A stretch of DNA of 64,000 nt from Micromonospora rubida (lineage in GTDB: Bacteria; Actinomycetota; Actinomycetes; Mycobacteriales; Micromonosporaceae): assembly GCF_009908295.1 (NCBI RefSeq), contig NZ_JAAALO010000001.1:496001-560000 (forward strand). The letters are read 5' to 3'. Below the pieces are notes generated by a model. The model worked only from the letters and a program-made list of their open reading frames with translations, had not been told where the DNA came from and ran no database searches. Numbering within the stretch: position 1 is the first letter of the stretch; every line of letters begins with the position of its first letter. Shown piece after piece: positions 27,285-36,285 of this stretch. The translations under genes and the position numbers were made by a program.

Positions 27285-27613
27285 GATGCTCCTCGGTGCA
27301 GGTCGGGGGTTCGTGCACCTGGGCGTGACCGGACCCCGCGCGCAGGGGGTGGGCGGCGGGGTCCGGCGGCGTCCGGAGGGGCGCCGCGACGTTCGTTCCA
27401 GGGAAGCAAACACTGACATGCGTCTATCGCCTGGTCAATATCCATTACGGTCATACTCCGCGCCGATTCCCCGATCGCGGCGCGGCGTCGGAGCTGCCCG
27501 CCGCCGACGGGTCGCGCGGCTCCCGGCGGTCAGGCGGTAGCGCGGCTCGCGGCGGTCAGGCGGTCGGGGCGATCAGGCGGCCACGGCGGTCGCGGTCGCG
27601 GCGGCCACGGCGG
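27285..27613. promoter_or_regulatory. Upstream region of the aminopeptidase
   Basis: 329 bases between the start of the aminopeptidase and the end of the FAD enzyme, both on the minus strand. A less GC-rich patch at ~27405-27465 includes, reading the minus strand, TTGACC with a possible downstream hexamer at normal spacing; this is a plausible but unproven promoter. The part nearest the FAD gene is a degenerate repeat (see 27522-27640). Confidence 0.4.
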
Positions 27614-27640
27614 TCAGGCGGTCGCGGCGGCCACCGCCCG
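27522..27640. repeat. Degenerate GCGGTCAGGCGGT repeat over a gene end
   Basis: Short repeats of the GGCGGTCAGGCGGTC type recur across the last codons of the FAD enzyme gene and beyond it. Several contain TCA, so the minus strand shows repeated ACC-GCC-TGA gene ends. This suggests local duplication or slippage of the 3' end of the gene. Confidence 0.6.
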
Positions 27641-29272
27641 GCCGGCGGCCCGGCCGGAGAAGAGGCAGCCGCCGAGGAAGGTGCCCTCCAGGGAGCTGTA
27701 GCCGTGCATGCCCCCGCCGCCGAAGCCGGCCACCTCGCCGGCCGCGTACAGGCCGGGCAGCGGCTGCCCGTCGGCCCGCAGCACCCGGCCGTCCAGGTCG
27801 GTGTGCAGGCCGCCGAGGGTCTTGCGGGTGAGGATGTTGAGCCGGACGGCGATCAGCGGCCCGGCCGCCGGGTCCAGCAGCCGGTGCGGCGGGGCCACCC
27901 GGATCAGCCGGTCGCCCCGGTACGCCCGCGCCCCCCGGACCGCGGTGACCTGGGCGTCCTTGCCGAACGGGTTGGCGATCGCCCGGTCCCGGGCCTCGAC
28001 GGTCCGGCGCACCTGCGCGACGTCCAGGCTCGGGCCGCCGTCCGGGGCGACGAGGTCGTTCATGCCGGCGACCAGGGCCTCCAGCGTGTCGGCGACGACG
28101 AAGTCCGCGCCGTGCTCCAGGAACGCCGCCACCGGCGCGGGGGTGCCCGCGCGGGCCCGGTCGACCACCTGCCGGATGCTGCGGTTGGTCAGGTCCGGGT
28201 TCTGCTCCGAGCCGGAGAGCGCGAACTCCTTGGCGATGATCTTCTTGGTGAGCAGGAACCAGCTGTGGTCGTGGCCGGTGGCGCGCAGGTGGCGCAGCGT
28301 GGCGAGGGTGTCGAAGCCGGGGAACAGCGGCGCCGGCAGGCGTCGGCCGGTGGCGTCCAACCACAGCGAGGACGGCCCCGGCAGGATCCGGATGCCGTGC
28401 TGCGGCCAGATCGGGTCCCAGTTGCGCAGCCCCTCGACGTAGTGCCACATCCGGTCGGGATTGATCACCTGCCCACCGGCGGCCTCGGTGATGCCGATCA
28501 TCCGCCCGTCGACGTACGCCGGGACGCCGGAGACCATCCGCTTCGGCGGGCTACCGAGCCGGGCCGGCCAGGCCGCCCGGACCAGGTCGTGGTCGCCGCC
28601 GATGCCGCCGGAGGTGACGACGACGGCCTGCGCCGCGTACTCGAACTCGCCGACCTCGATCCGGGAGCTGGGCGCGCCGCGCGGGGCGTCGCTGGGCTCC
28701 AGCACCGCCCCGCGCACCCCGGTGACCGCGCCGCCGGCGGTGACCAGGCCGTCGACGCGGTGCCGGAAGCACAGCCGGACCCGGCCGGCGTCCACCGCCG
28801 CGCGCAGCCGGCGGGCGAACGGCTCGACCACCCCGGGGCCGGTGCCCCAGGTGACGTGGAACCGGGGCACCGAGTTGCCGTGCCCGTCGGCCGCGCCGCC
28901 GCCCCGCTCGGCCCAGCCGACGACCGGGAAGATCCGGTGGCCCATCGACCGCAGCCAGGCCCGCTTCTCCCCCGCCGCGAAGTGCACGTACGCCTCGGCC
29001 CACCGGCGCGGCCAGTGGTCCTCCGCGCGGTCGAACGCGGCGCTGCCCAGCCAGTCCTGCCAGGCCAGGTCCACGGAGTCACGGATGCCCATCCGCCGCT
29101 GCTCGGGCGAGTCGACCAGGAACAGCCCGCCGAACGACCACCACGCCTGCCCGCCGAGGTTCTGCTCCGGCTCCTGGTCCAGCAGCAGCACCGTCCGGCC
29201 GGCGTCGGCCGCCTCGGTGGCGGCGACCAGGCCCGCCAGTCCGGCCCCGACAACGATCACATCCGCGTCCAT
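27614..29272 (-). CDS. FAD-dependent dehydrogenase (KstD/fumarate reductase type)
   Basis: 552 residues. The Rossmann motif VIVVGAGLAGLVAATEAADAG starts at residue 5, and the C-terminal FAD contact is GLYAAGEVAGFGGGGMHGYSSLEGTFLGGCLFSG. This end is typical of the 'FAD-binding dehydrogenase' subgroup related to 3-ketosteroid delta-1-dehydrogenases and flavocytochrome fumarate reductases. The middle segment GGQAWWSFGGLFLVDSPEQRRMGI is also typical of this subgroup. The substrate is not identifiable. Divergent from a PucR-type regulator with 136 bases between the starts; a perfect palindrome lies there, so control by that regulator is likely. Confidence 0.85.
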   Translation of the reverse strand: MDADVIVVGAGLAGLVAATEAADAGRTVLLLDQEPEQNLGGQAWWSFGGLFLVDSPEQRRMGIRDSVDLAWQDWLGSAAFDRAEDHWPRRWAEAYVHFAAGEKRAWLRSMGHRIFPVVGWAERGGGAADGHGNSVPRFHVTWGTGPGVVEPFARRLRAAVDAGRVRLCFRHRVDGLVTAGGAVTGVRGAVLEPSDAPRGAPSSRIEVGEFEYAAQAVVVTSGGIGGDHDLVRAAWPARLGSPPKRMVSGVPAYVDGRMIGITEAAGGQVINPDRMWHYVEGLRNWDPIWPQHGIRILPGPSSLWLDATGRRLPAPLFPGFDTLATLRHLRATGHDHSWFLLTKKIIAKEFALSGSEQNPDLTNRSIRQVVDRARAGTPAPVAAFLEHGADFVVADTLEALVAGMNDLVAPDGGPSLDVAQVRRTVEARDRAIANPFGKDAQVTAVRGARAYRGDRLIRVAPPHRLLDPAAGPLIAVRLNILTRKTLGGLHTDLDGRVLRADGQPLPGLYAAGEVAGFGGGGMHGYSSLEGTFLGGCLFSGRAAGRAVAAATA

Positions 29273-29337
29273 GCCGGAACCCTACGAACCATGGTGCCAA
29301 AATCGGTGGTACGCCGACGCAGGATCGGCCCCGGCAT

Positions 29338-29355
29338 TTGTCACCCGGGTGACAA
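29338..29355. promoter_or_regulatory. Perfect 18-bp palindrome, probable operator
   Basis: TTGTCACCCGGGTGACAA reads identically on both strands and is centred in the 136-base divergent spacer between the FAD enzyme and the PucR regulator. Its location and symmetry fit a dimeric regulator's binding site that could control both genes. Confidence 0.7.
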
Positions 29356-29408
29356 GGATTGCGGCTGTGGTGCCGCACATCGTCGGCGGATCGGGAAGGC
29401 GGGCGACC

Positions 29409-30602
29409 GTGGCGGACACCCTGGAAGAGCTGGAGCCCCGCCTCGCCGGGCTGCCCCGACACGTCGGCGAGCACCTGCGGGCGGTCCGGCCGCTGCTGCA
29501 CGAGGAGACCCTCGACAGCGTCCGGGCCACCATGCGGGCCCAGGGCCGCTCGCTGACCGGCGGGCAGGGCCGGGGCCTCGCCCTGGGCGTGGAGACCGCC
29601 GTCGACGCGTTCGTGGCGGCCGTCGCCGACCCCGGCCGGCCCCTCGCCGACACCCGGCGGGTCTTCCACGACCTCGGCCGCACCGAGTACCAGGAGGGGC
29701 ACCGCGTCGACGCGCTGCGCTCGGTGCTCACCGTCGGCGCCCGGGCCCTCTGGGCGTTCCTCGTCGCGCCCGAGCGGCCGGACCGGCTCGCCGCCGACGA
29801 GCTGTACCTCATCGCCGCCGCCCTGTTCGGCTACACCGACACCCTCGCCGGGGCCGCCGCCGAGGGCTACCTCGACGAGCAGCGGGACGCCGCCCACGAC
29901 TGGACCGTGGTCCGCCGCCGACTGATCACCCTGCTCGTCCAGCCGGACCCGCCCGGCGACGCCGCGCTGCACGCCGCCGCCGAGGCCGCCCGGTGGCCGC
30001 TGCCCGGCACCGTCGCCGTGGTCAGCGTCGACGGCACCGACGACGAGCACCTCGCCCGCGCGCTCGGCGGCGGCGCGGTGGCCACGGTCATCGACGACGT
30101 GGTCCGGATCGTGCTGCCCGACCCGGGCGCCCCGGGCCGCCTCGCCCACCTGCGCCGGGCGTTGACCGGCCGGCGGGCGGCCCTCGGCCCGACCGTGCCG
30201 CTGCGGCAGGCCCGCACGTCGTACCGGCTGTCCCGGCGGGCGCTGCGCCTGCAACGGGACGGCGTGCTGCCCGCCGACGGCGTGCTGGACTGCGACGCGC
30301 ACCTGCTCACCCTGCTCACCGCCTGGGAGCCGGGGCTGACCGACCGGCTCGTCGCACGGGCGCTGGCGCCGCTGGCCCCACTCGGGCCGGCCGCCCGGCG
30401 GGCCCTCGCCGACACGCTCGCCGCCTGGCTGGACACCCAGGGCCAGGTGGTCGAGACCGCCCGGCTCCTGCACACCCACCCGCAGACCGTCCGGTACCGG
30501 CTGCGCCGGCTGCGCGAGCGGTACGGCGCGCAGCTCGACGACCCGGACACCCGGCTCGCCCTGCACCTCGCGCTGCGCCACCACCTGGGCCGCCGCCCCT
30601 GA
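29409..30602 (+). CDS. PucR-family transcriptional regulator
   Basis: 397 residues from the GTG at 29409 (GGGAAGG nine bases upstream); a GTG at 29370 would add 13 residues. The C-terminus is the PucR helix-turn-helix: LADTLAAWLDTQGQVVETARLLHTHPQTVRYRLRRLRERYG. In front of it are a GGDEF-related middle region and an N-terminal helical domain with LRSVLTVGARALWAFL. Such proteins are usually local regulators of catabolic genes. The divergent FAD dehydrogenase and the palindrome between them suggest that enzyme as target. Convergent with the next operon. Confidence 0.88.
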   Translation: MADTLEELEPRLAGLPRHVGEHLRAVRPLLHEETLDSVRATMRAQGRSLTGGQGRGLALGVETAVDAFVAAVADPGRPLADTRRVFHDLGRTEYQEGHRVDALRSVLTVGARALWAFLVAPERPDRLAADELYLIAAALFGYTDTLAGAAAEGYLDEQRDAAHDWTVVRRRLITLLVQPDPPGDAALHAAAEAARWPLPGTVAVVSVDGTDDEHLARALGGGAVATVIDDVVRIVLPDPGAPGRLAHLRRALTGRRAALGPTVPLRQARTSYRLSRRALRLQRDGVLPADGVLDCDAHLLTLLTAWEPGLTDRLVARALAPLAPLGPAARRALADTLAAWLDTQGQVVETARLLHTHPQTVRYRLRRLRERYGAQLDDPDTRLALHLALRHHLGRRP

Positions 30603-30651
30603 CCGCCCCGCCGCTCCGCCCCGGACCAGCCCGACCGCCGACCCGACCCGA

Positions 30652-30772
30652 CCGGCCATCGCCTGCCGGGCCATCGCCTGCCGGGTCGGGGTCCGCCGGT
30701 CATGGTCCGCCGGGTCGGATCAGCGGTCGGGGTCCGCCGCTCGTGGTCTGCCGGGTCGGGTCAGCGGGCCGG
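30652..30772. repeat. Short direct repeats in a convergent spacer
   Basis: A 16-bp unit beginning GGCCATCGCC occurs twice in tandem. It is followed by two copies of a roughly 44-bp GGTCGGGGTCCGCCG-type unit that runs into the 3' end of the downstream gene. No hairpin strong enough to call a terminator was seen. Confidence 0.55.
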
Positions 30773-33715
30773 GGCGAGCAGGGTCTCGACCTCGGCCGTG
30801 GTGGCCGGGTGCGCGGCGAGCAGAGCGATCACCTCCGGATCGACCGCCGTCGCGGGGCCGGCCGGCGGCTCGCCGATCCGCCACTCGCCGGGGCAGCCGA
30901 GCAGGTCGGCCACGGCGTCGCAGGCCGCCGGGTGGCCGACGAGCAGGTCGACCACCGGCCCGGCCGGGGCGGACACCTGCGCGGCGGCGGGCGACGCGAC
31001 CGGTCGGGCCGCCCACGGCGGCACCCACGCGTCCAGGGCGGGCAGCGCGGCGGGGAACGTCCGGCCGGCCTCGCGGACCAGCGTCGGCACCAGCTCGCCC
31101 GCCTGGTCGCGCAGGGTGGTGATCAGCGTGGGCAGCCAGGGCAGCAGCACCGGGTCGGGCAACCGGGCGAACGCCGTGGACATCAGCTCGACCACGAACG
31201 GCGCCAGGCCGGGCACCGGCTCCAGGGCCTGCACGAACCCGCTGAGGTACTGCGGGAACGCCGGCACCACCAGCGGGTTGGCCAGCAGCTCCACGGCGCG
31301 GGCCCGCAGCTCGGCGAGCGGCAGCAGGCCGAGCTGGTGCTGGGCGGCCCAGTGCAGCGCCACCCGGGCCGGCGCCTCCGGCCGGGACTGCCCAACGGCC
31401 AGTTCGAGCTGGGCCCGGTCGCAGCCGAGCGCCAGCGCGAGGCTCTCCATGCTGAACAGGAAGCCCAGCATGGCGGCCACCTGCCGGACCCCCGCCTCGG
31501 CGTCGACGAACGCGGTGGGCAGCAGGGTGCAGTAGTGGGCGTAGCCGGTGGTGACGAAGGCCGCGCACCAGGCCGGCAGGTCCGGCTCGGTGGCCCGGTA
31601 GTGGGCCAGCAGCCGGCGGATGCGGCGCAGCACCTCCGGGGCCTCGTCGACGGTCCGCTCGGCGGCGAGCAGCTCCACGGCACGGGCGCCCAGCTCATTG
31701 ACGAGCCGGCGGCCGTCGAGCAGCAGGATCGCGTCCTCGACCGCCTCCAGCGCGACCGCCGCGGTGGCCTGCGGCCCCCACGCCCGGCGGCGCAGCCGCT
31801 GTTCGAGGACCTGCTCGACGGTGACGCCCTCGTAGCCCAGCTCGATCAGCCCGCGCTGGTGCCGGCCGAGCGCCAGGTCCCAGCTCTCCTGCGCCGAGCG
31901 CTCCCCCAGCCGCCGCTCGCCCATGATGGGGCGGACCGCGTCGCGGGGCAGCAGGTGGCGCAGCCGCCACAGCAGGTCGGAGCAGGGGACCACGGCCGGC
32001 TGGTTCTGGAGGTCCAGCAGGGCCCGCTGGATGGTGCGCTTGTCCAGGTCGAGCCCGAGCGGGGCGAGCCGGTCGAGCACGTCGCGGGCCAGCGGCGGCA
32101 GGGCTTCGTAGCCGACCTGGCCGATCCGGTCGCCGCCGAGCAAAATCTCGCAGAGCCGGCGGACGTCCCGCCGGCCCGGCACCACGTCCTTCTCGATGCA
32201 GGTCACCGCCGCGTCGGCGAAGTCGTACGGGGTGGGGCGGGCCCGGTTACGCAGCCCGGCGAGCAGGATCGACGTCTCGAACACGGCGATCGCGTCGGCG
32301 GTGCTGGCCAGGTACCCGTTGCGCCGGGCCAGCCGGACGATGTCCACGCACCAGCCGCGCAACTCCGCCTCGTCGAGGTCGTCGAGGACCGGCGGGCGGG
32401 CCAGGAAGCCCGACAGGCGGTCGGTCACCGGCTCGTCGGCCACCGCGACCGGGGCGGCTGCCCTGCGCGAGCGTCCCAACGCGCGCTTGCCGCCCTGCTG
32501 GCCGGCGAGCCGGAACGGGGCCGCACCCGAGCGGGACACCGCCTTGGCCCAGGTGGCGGCGGCGATGGACACCGAGCCGGGTGCCAACCCGAACTGCGCC
32601 TCGATCGCCGAGTGGCTGGACGGGATCAGCCCGTACAGCCAGCGGGTGGCGGTGCGCGGGCTGATCTCGTACGCCGCCGCGTCGGGGCCGGTGCCGAACT
32701 GCGCGACGGGGCTGGCCGCGTGGAACGCGCCGCAGACGTACAGGCAGTCGACCGGGTCGGCGCCGGAGGCGGCCAAATGCTCCCGCATCCGGGTCCACAT
32801 GTAGCGCTCGCGCTCCTCGTCGCGGTCGAGCCGCTCGGCGTCGGCCGGGCGCAGCCGCCGGAACAGGCTGCCGATCAGCACCATCACCTGGCGGTACGTC
32901 TCGTGGTCGGCGCCGACGAGGGGCTGCTCGACGTACTGGTCCCACCACTCCGACCAGTGCCGCACCTTGCCGTGGTGCAGCAGGTACGCCTCCAGCTCGG
33001 CGAAGCCGGGCCGCAGGTCGCCGATCTCCACGCCGACGGCGTCGCCGTGCAGCGCCGCCTCCTCCTCGTGGGTCGCCGCCGCCTCTTGCGGCGCCCCGTC
33101 GGCGGGGCCGCCCGCCCCGCCACCACCCTCGACAGGCTCCCGGGGCGACCACTGGAACACGTGGTCGACCGAGCGGTCCACCAACACCAGTTCCACGCCG
33201 GGGGTCTCCAGCGCGTACGCGATGGCCTGGTACTCCGCCGACGCCTCGGTGATCGGGGCGACGACGCTCAGCGGCGCCCACTCGACGGGGAACCCGTCGA
33301 GCTTCGAGGCGAACGCCTGCACCGCCACCGGCAGCCGGCAGTTGCGCAGCTCCCCCAGCAGGGGTTGCAGGTCCTCGCACAGCTCCAGGTAGATGACCTT
33401 CGGCCGCTTCGCGCGCAGCCGGCGCACCATGGCCAGCGCGGAGGCCGGCGAGTGGTGGCAGACCGGGAAGATCTCCAGCCGCTCGCCGAGCGCCCGGTCG
33501 ACGTCGTCGATCATCCCGGTGAGGATGCCGGCGAGCGCCCCCGGGCTGTCGGCGAACGCCTCGGCGGCGTCGGTGAGCTGGTCGCGCAGCCCTCGGAACG
33601 CGCCGGACGCGGCGTCGGCGGCCGGGGACCCACCCCCGGCGGCCCCGGCCGACGGGATCGCCCCGAGGGGCGGTGCTGGGGTCGCGCCGGGTGGCGCGGT
33701 CGTCGGGCCGGTCAC
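30761..33715 (-). CDS. DUF5682-like protein of a MoxR/VWA system
   Basis: 984 residues from a GTG overlapping the MoxR stop (GTGA). After a low-complexity N-terminus, residues ~75-230 carry FPVCHHSPAS, PKVIYLELCEDLQPLL, SVVAPITEASAEYQAIAYA and LVLVDRSVDH. This is the VCHHSPA-type signature of a family found beside MoxR ATPases and distantly reminiscent of TraB/ChaN folds with metal-binding histidines. The remaining ~700 residues are helical and alanine/leucine-rich, possibly repeat-like, with two acidic/glycine linkers. No membrane segments or signal peptide are seen. Function unknown. It ends a five-gene operon and may be the effector or substrate-recognition component served by the ATPase. 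The family name rests on my recognition of the motif. Confidence 0.7.
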   Translation of the reverse strand: MTGPTTAPPGATPAPPLGAIPSAGAAGGGSPAADAASGAFRGLRDQLTDAAEAFADSPGALAGILTGMIDDVDRALGERLEIFPVCHHSPASALAMVRRLRAKRPKVIYLELCEDLQPLLGELRNCRLPVAVQAFASKLDGFPVEWAPLSVVAPITEASAEYQAIAYALETPGVELVLVDRSVDHVFQWSPREPVEGGGGAGGPADGAPQEAAATHEEEAALHGDAVGVEIGDLRPGFAELEAYLLHHGKVRHWSEWWDQYVEQPLVGADHETYRQVMVLIGSLFRRLRPADAERLDRDEERERYMWTRMREHLAASGADPVDCLYVCGAFHAASPVAQFGTGPDAAAYEISPRTATRWLYGLIPSSHSAIEAQFGLAPGSVSIAAATWAKAVSRSGAAPFRLAGQQGGKRALGRSRRAAAPVAVADEPVTDRLSGFLARPPVLDDLDEAELRGWCVDIVRLARRNGYLASTADAIAVFETSILLAGLRNRARPTPYDFADAAVTCIEKDVVPGRRDVRRLCEILLGGDRIGQVGYEALPPLARDVLDRLAPLGLDLDKRTIQRALLDLQNQPAVVPCSDLLWRLRHLLPRDAVRPIMGERRLGERSAQESWDLALGRHQRGLIELGYEGVTVEQVLEQRLRRRAWGPQATAAVALEAVEDAILLLDGRRLVNELGARAVELLAAERTVDEAPEVLRRIRRLLAHYRATEPDLPAWCAAFVTTGYAHYCTLLPTAFVDAEAGVRQVAAMLGFLFSMESLALALGCDRAQLELAVGQSRPEAPARVALHWAAQHQLGLLPLAELRARAVELLANPLVVPAFPQYLSGFVQALEPVPGLAPFVVELMSTAFARLPDPVLLPWLPTLITTLRDQAGELVPTLVREAGRTFPAALPALDAWVPPWAARPVASPAAAQVSAPAGPVVDLLVGHPAACDAVADLLGCPGEWRIGEPPAGPATAVDPEVIALLAAHPATTAEVETLLAPAR

Positions 33716-34824
33716 GACAGGTTGGCGATCGCCTGGCGGCCACCGTCGAGGAAGCCCGCCCAGGAGCCGCCGTCCTTCTTGGCCCGGGGCTCCACGACGC
33801 CGTGCAGGTACTTGTTGAAGATCGCCAGGTCCTCCGGACTGCGCCGGGCCAGCGAGCCGACCAGCGAGCCGGCGAGGGTCTCGGCGCTCAGGGTGCGGTC
33901 GCCGAAGAACTGGCTGTGCAGGATCGCGTCCTCCAGCACGCCGATCTGCTCGGCGGTGGACAGCGCCGACTCCAGCTTCTCGTCGTCGCTGGTGGCCGAG
34001 GCGGCGGCGGCCCGCAGGTCCGCGAAGCTCTGCAGCAGGATGTCCAACAGGGTGGGCGGGACGTCCAGCTCGATGCTGTGCCGGCGCAGCAGCTCCTCGG
34101 TGCGGAACCGGACGATCTCCGCCTCGCTGCGCTTGTTGGTCACCACGGGGATACGGACGAAGTTGAACCGCCGCTTCAGCGCCGAGGACAGGTCGTTGAC
34201 TCCCCGGTCCCGGCTGTTGGCGGTCGCGATGATGGAGAAGCCGGGCTTGGCGAAGACGATGTTGTCGTCGTCCAGCTCGGGGATGGAGACGTACTTCTCG
34301 GACAGGATGGAGATCAGCGCGTCCTGCACGTCGCTGGTCGAGCGGGTCAGCTCCTCGAACCGGCCGATCACCCCCTGTTCCATCGCGGTCATGATCGGCG
34401 ATGGGATCATCGAATCCCGGGACTGCCCCTTCGCGATCACCATGGAGACGTTCCACGAGTACTTGATGTGGTCCTCGGTGGTGCCGGCGGTGCCCTGCAC
34501 GACGAGGGTGGAGTTGCCGCAGATCGCGGCGGCGAGCAGCTCGGCCAGCCAGCTCTTGCCGGTGCCCGGGTCGCCGATCAGCAGCAGGCCCCGGTCGGAG
34601 GCGAGGGTGACGATGGCCCGCTCGACGAAGCTGCGGTCGCCGAACCACTTCTGGGCGATTTCCCGGTCGAGCCCGTCGGCCCGCTCGGAGCCGAGCACGA
34701 ACAGCCGCACCATGCGGGGGCTCAGCCGCCAGGAGAACGGCTTCGGGTCGGTGTCGACCGACTCCAGCCAGGCCAGTTCCTCGGCGAACTTGACCTCGAC
34801 GGGGGCGCGCAACATCTCGGACAT
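33712..34824 (-). CDS. MoxR-type AAA+ ATPase
   Basis: 370 residues. Walker A GDPGTGKSW (residues ~82-90), Walker B/sensor region with DVQDALISILSEKYVSIPEL in place of the usual EINRA... string, sensor 1 ATANSRDRG and arginine finger region LSSALKRRFNFVRIP. MoxR ATPases act as chaperones that insert metals or activate partner complexes, nearly always together with a VWA protein; here that is the gene immediately upstream (12 bases away). The stop overlaps the DUF5682-like start. Equivalent position to yehL of E. coli. Confidence 0.88.
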   Translation of the reverse strand: MSEMLRAPVEVKFAEELAWLESVDTDPKPFSWRLSPRMVRLFVLGSERADGLDREIAQKWFGDRSFVERAIVTLASDRGLLLIGDPGTGKSWLAELLAAAICGNSTLVVQGTAGTTEDHIKYSWNVSMVIAKGQSRDSMIPSPIMTAMEQGVIGRFEELTRSTSDVQDALISILSEKYVSIPELDDDNIVFAKPGFSIIATANSRDRGVNDLSSALKRRFNFVRIPVVTNKRSEAEIVRFRTEELLRRHSIELDVPPTLLDILLQSFADLRAAAASATSDDEKLESALSTAEQIGVLEDAILHSQFFGDRTLSAETLAGSLVGSLARRSPEDLAIFNKYLHGVVEPRAKKDGGSWAGFLDGGRQAIANLS

Positions 34825-34836
34825 GTCAGGGGTCTC

Positions 34837-36285
34837 CTAGGTGAGGAAGTTCTTGAGCTCGAAGACGAGTTTGCGGATGTGGCCGGAGATGACCGGGGTG
34901 CCCAGGTCCTTGAGGCGCTGGCGGAACCAGGGGTTGACGATCTGGCTGCCGGAGCTGTTGACCGAGCCGACCGGGATGAACTTCACCCCAGAGCGGTGCA
35001 CCGCCTCGATGCCGTCGAAGAGCGGCTGCGAGCGGCTGAACTCGTAGAAGTCCGAGATCCAGACCATGACGGTGTTGCGCGGCTCTGTGATCTTGGGTCG
35101 GGCCATGGCCATCGCCACCGGCCCGTCGTTGCCGCCGCCGAGCTTCGTGCGCAGCAGCACCTCGAACGGGTCGTGCACCCACGGGGTCAGGTCCAGCGCC
35201 CGGGTGTCGTACGCGATGAGGTGCACGTCCACCTTGGGCAGCCCGGCGAAGATGGACGCCAGGATGGTGCAGTTGACCATCGAGTCGACCATCGAGCCGG
35301 ACTGGTCGACCACCACGATCAGCCGGGCCGGGGTGGTGCGCCGAGCGGTCTGCCGGTAGTAGAGCTTGTCGACGTAGAGGCGCTGGTCCTCCGGGCTCCA
35401 GTTGGTGAGGTTCTTCCAGATCGTGCGGTCCAGGTCCAGGTTGCGGAACACCCGCTTCGGCGGCACCGACCGGTCGATGGTGCCGACGCTGGTCTGCTCG
35501 ACCTGGGTGCGCAGCACCTCGGCGACCTCGTCGACGTACCGGCGGATCAGCGCCTTGGCGTTGGCCAGCGCCACCCCGGACAGGTTGGACTTGTCCCGCA
35601 GTAGCTGCTCGATCAGCGACATGCTCGGGGTGAGCTTCGCGGCCAGCTTCGGGTCGGCGAGCACCTCGCGCAGGTGCATCCGGCGTACCAGGTCGCCCTC
35701 CAGGCCGGCCAGCACGCCGCCCAGCCCGTTGCCGGCCCCGGCCTGCCGGCGCAGCTCACCCGGCTCGCAGCCGAGCGCCCGCTCGAACCAGCCGGCGTCG
35801 GACTGCCACCGGGCGAGCTGACTGGCGCTGACGCTGCCCCCGCCGGTGGCGAAGACGTTGAGCAGCAGCTTGGACACCAGCGCCGCCCGCCGCACCTCGG
35901 CCTCCCCCGCCGGGGCCGACTCGGCCTCCGCCAGGGCCGGCTCGTCGTCCGCCGGGGACACGGGAGTCGGACCCGCCGCCGGGGACACCGCGCCCGGCCC
36001 GCCCGTCGCCGGTGGGGTGGCGGTGGCGGGGGTGAGCAGGCCGTCCAGCTCGGCGGCAAGGTCGGGGAAGCGCTGCACCACGGTGTCGACGGACACCGAC
36101 GGGTCCAGCAACGCGGCCGGCAGGCCGAGGTCGTCGACGACGGCCACACTCGCCGCCTCCAGGGACGGCTGCTCGTCGGCGGGGTCGAAGAGCTGGGCCA
36201 GCAGCCGCCAGTAGAGCACCTGCCGACGGTTGGCGTCGGGGTTCACCTGCGCGCCTCCTCCGGGCGCCTCGGGGGTCGCATTCAT
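34837..36285 (-). CDS. VWA-domain protein partner of MoxR ATPase
   Basis: 482 residues. A C-terminal von Willebrand A domain starts near residue 310 with a complete MIDAS motif VVVDQSGSM (D-x-S-x-S), followed by a threonine/aspartate region (VWISDFYEF). The N-terminal half is helical with a proline/alanine-rich linker (~70-110). No signal peptide or transmembrane segment, so it is cytosolic. Metal-dependent ligand binding by MIDAS is the expected activity, working with the MoxR ATPase encoded next. Its ATG overlaps the preceding stop (ATGA). Corresponds to yehP in the E. coli set. Confidence 0.88.
   Translation of the reverse strand: MNATPEAPGGGAQVNPDANRRQVLYWRLLAQLFDPADEQPSLEAASVAVVDDLGLPAALLDPSVSVDTVVQRFPDLAAELDGLLTPATATPPATGGPGAVSPAAGPTPVSPADDEPALAEAESAPAGEAEVRRAALVSKLLLNVFATGGGSVSASQLARWQSDAGWFERALGCEPGELRRQAGAGNGLGGVLAGLEGDLVRRMHLREVLADPKLAAKLTPSMSLIEQLLRDKSNLSGVALANAKALIRRYVDEVAEVLRTQVEQTSVGTIDRSVPPKRVFRNLDLDRTIWKNLTNWSPEDQRLYVDKLYYRQTARRTTPARLIVVVDQSGSMVDSMVNCTILASIFAGLPKVDVHLIAYDTRALDLTPWVHDPFEVLLRTKLGGGNDGPVAMAMARPKITEPRNTVMVWISDFYEFSRSQPLFDGIEAVHRSGVKFIPVGSVNSSGSQIVNPWFRQRLKDLGTPVISGHIRKLVFELKNFLT

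Noticed and set aside
27704..34840. Open frame of 2378 codons on the plus strand across the FAD enzyme, spacer and MoxR genes
   Set aside because: It runs antisense to several well-supported genes and reads as proline/arginine/glycine-rich low-complexity sequence; artefact of GC bias.
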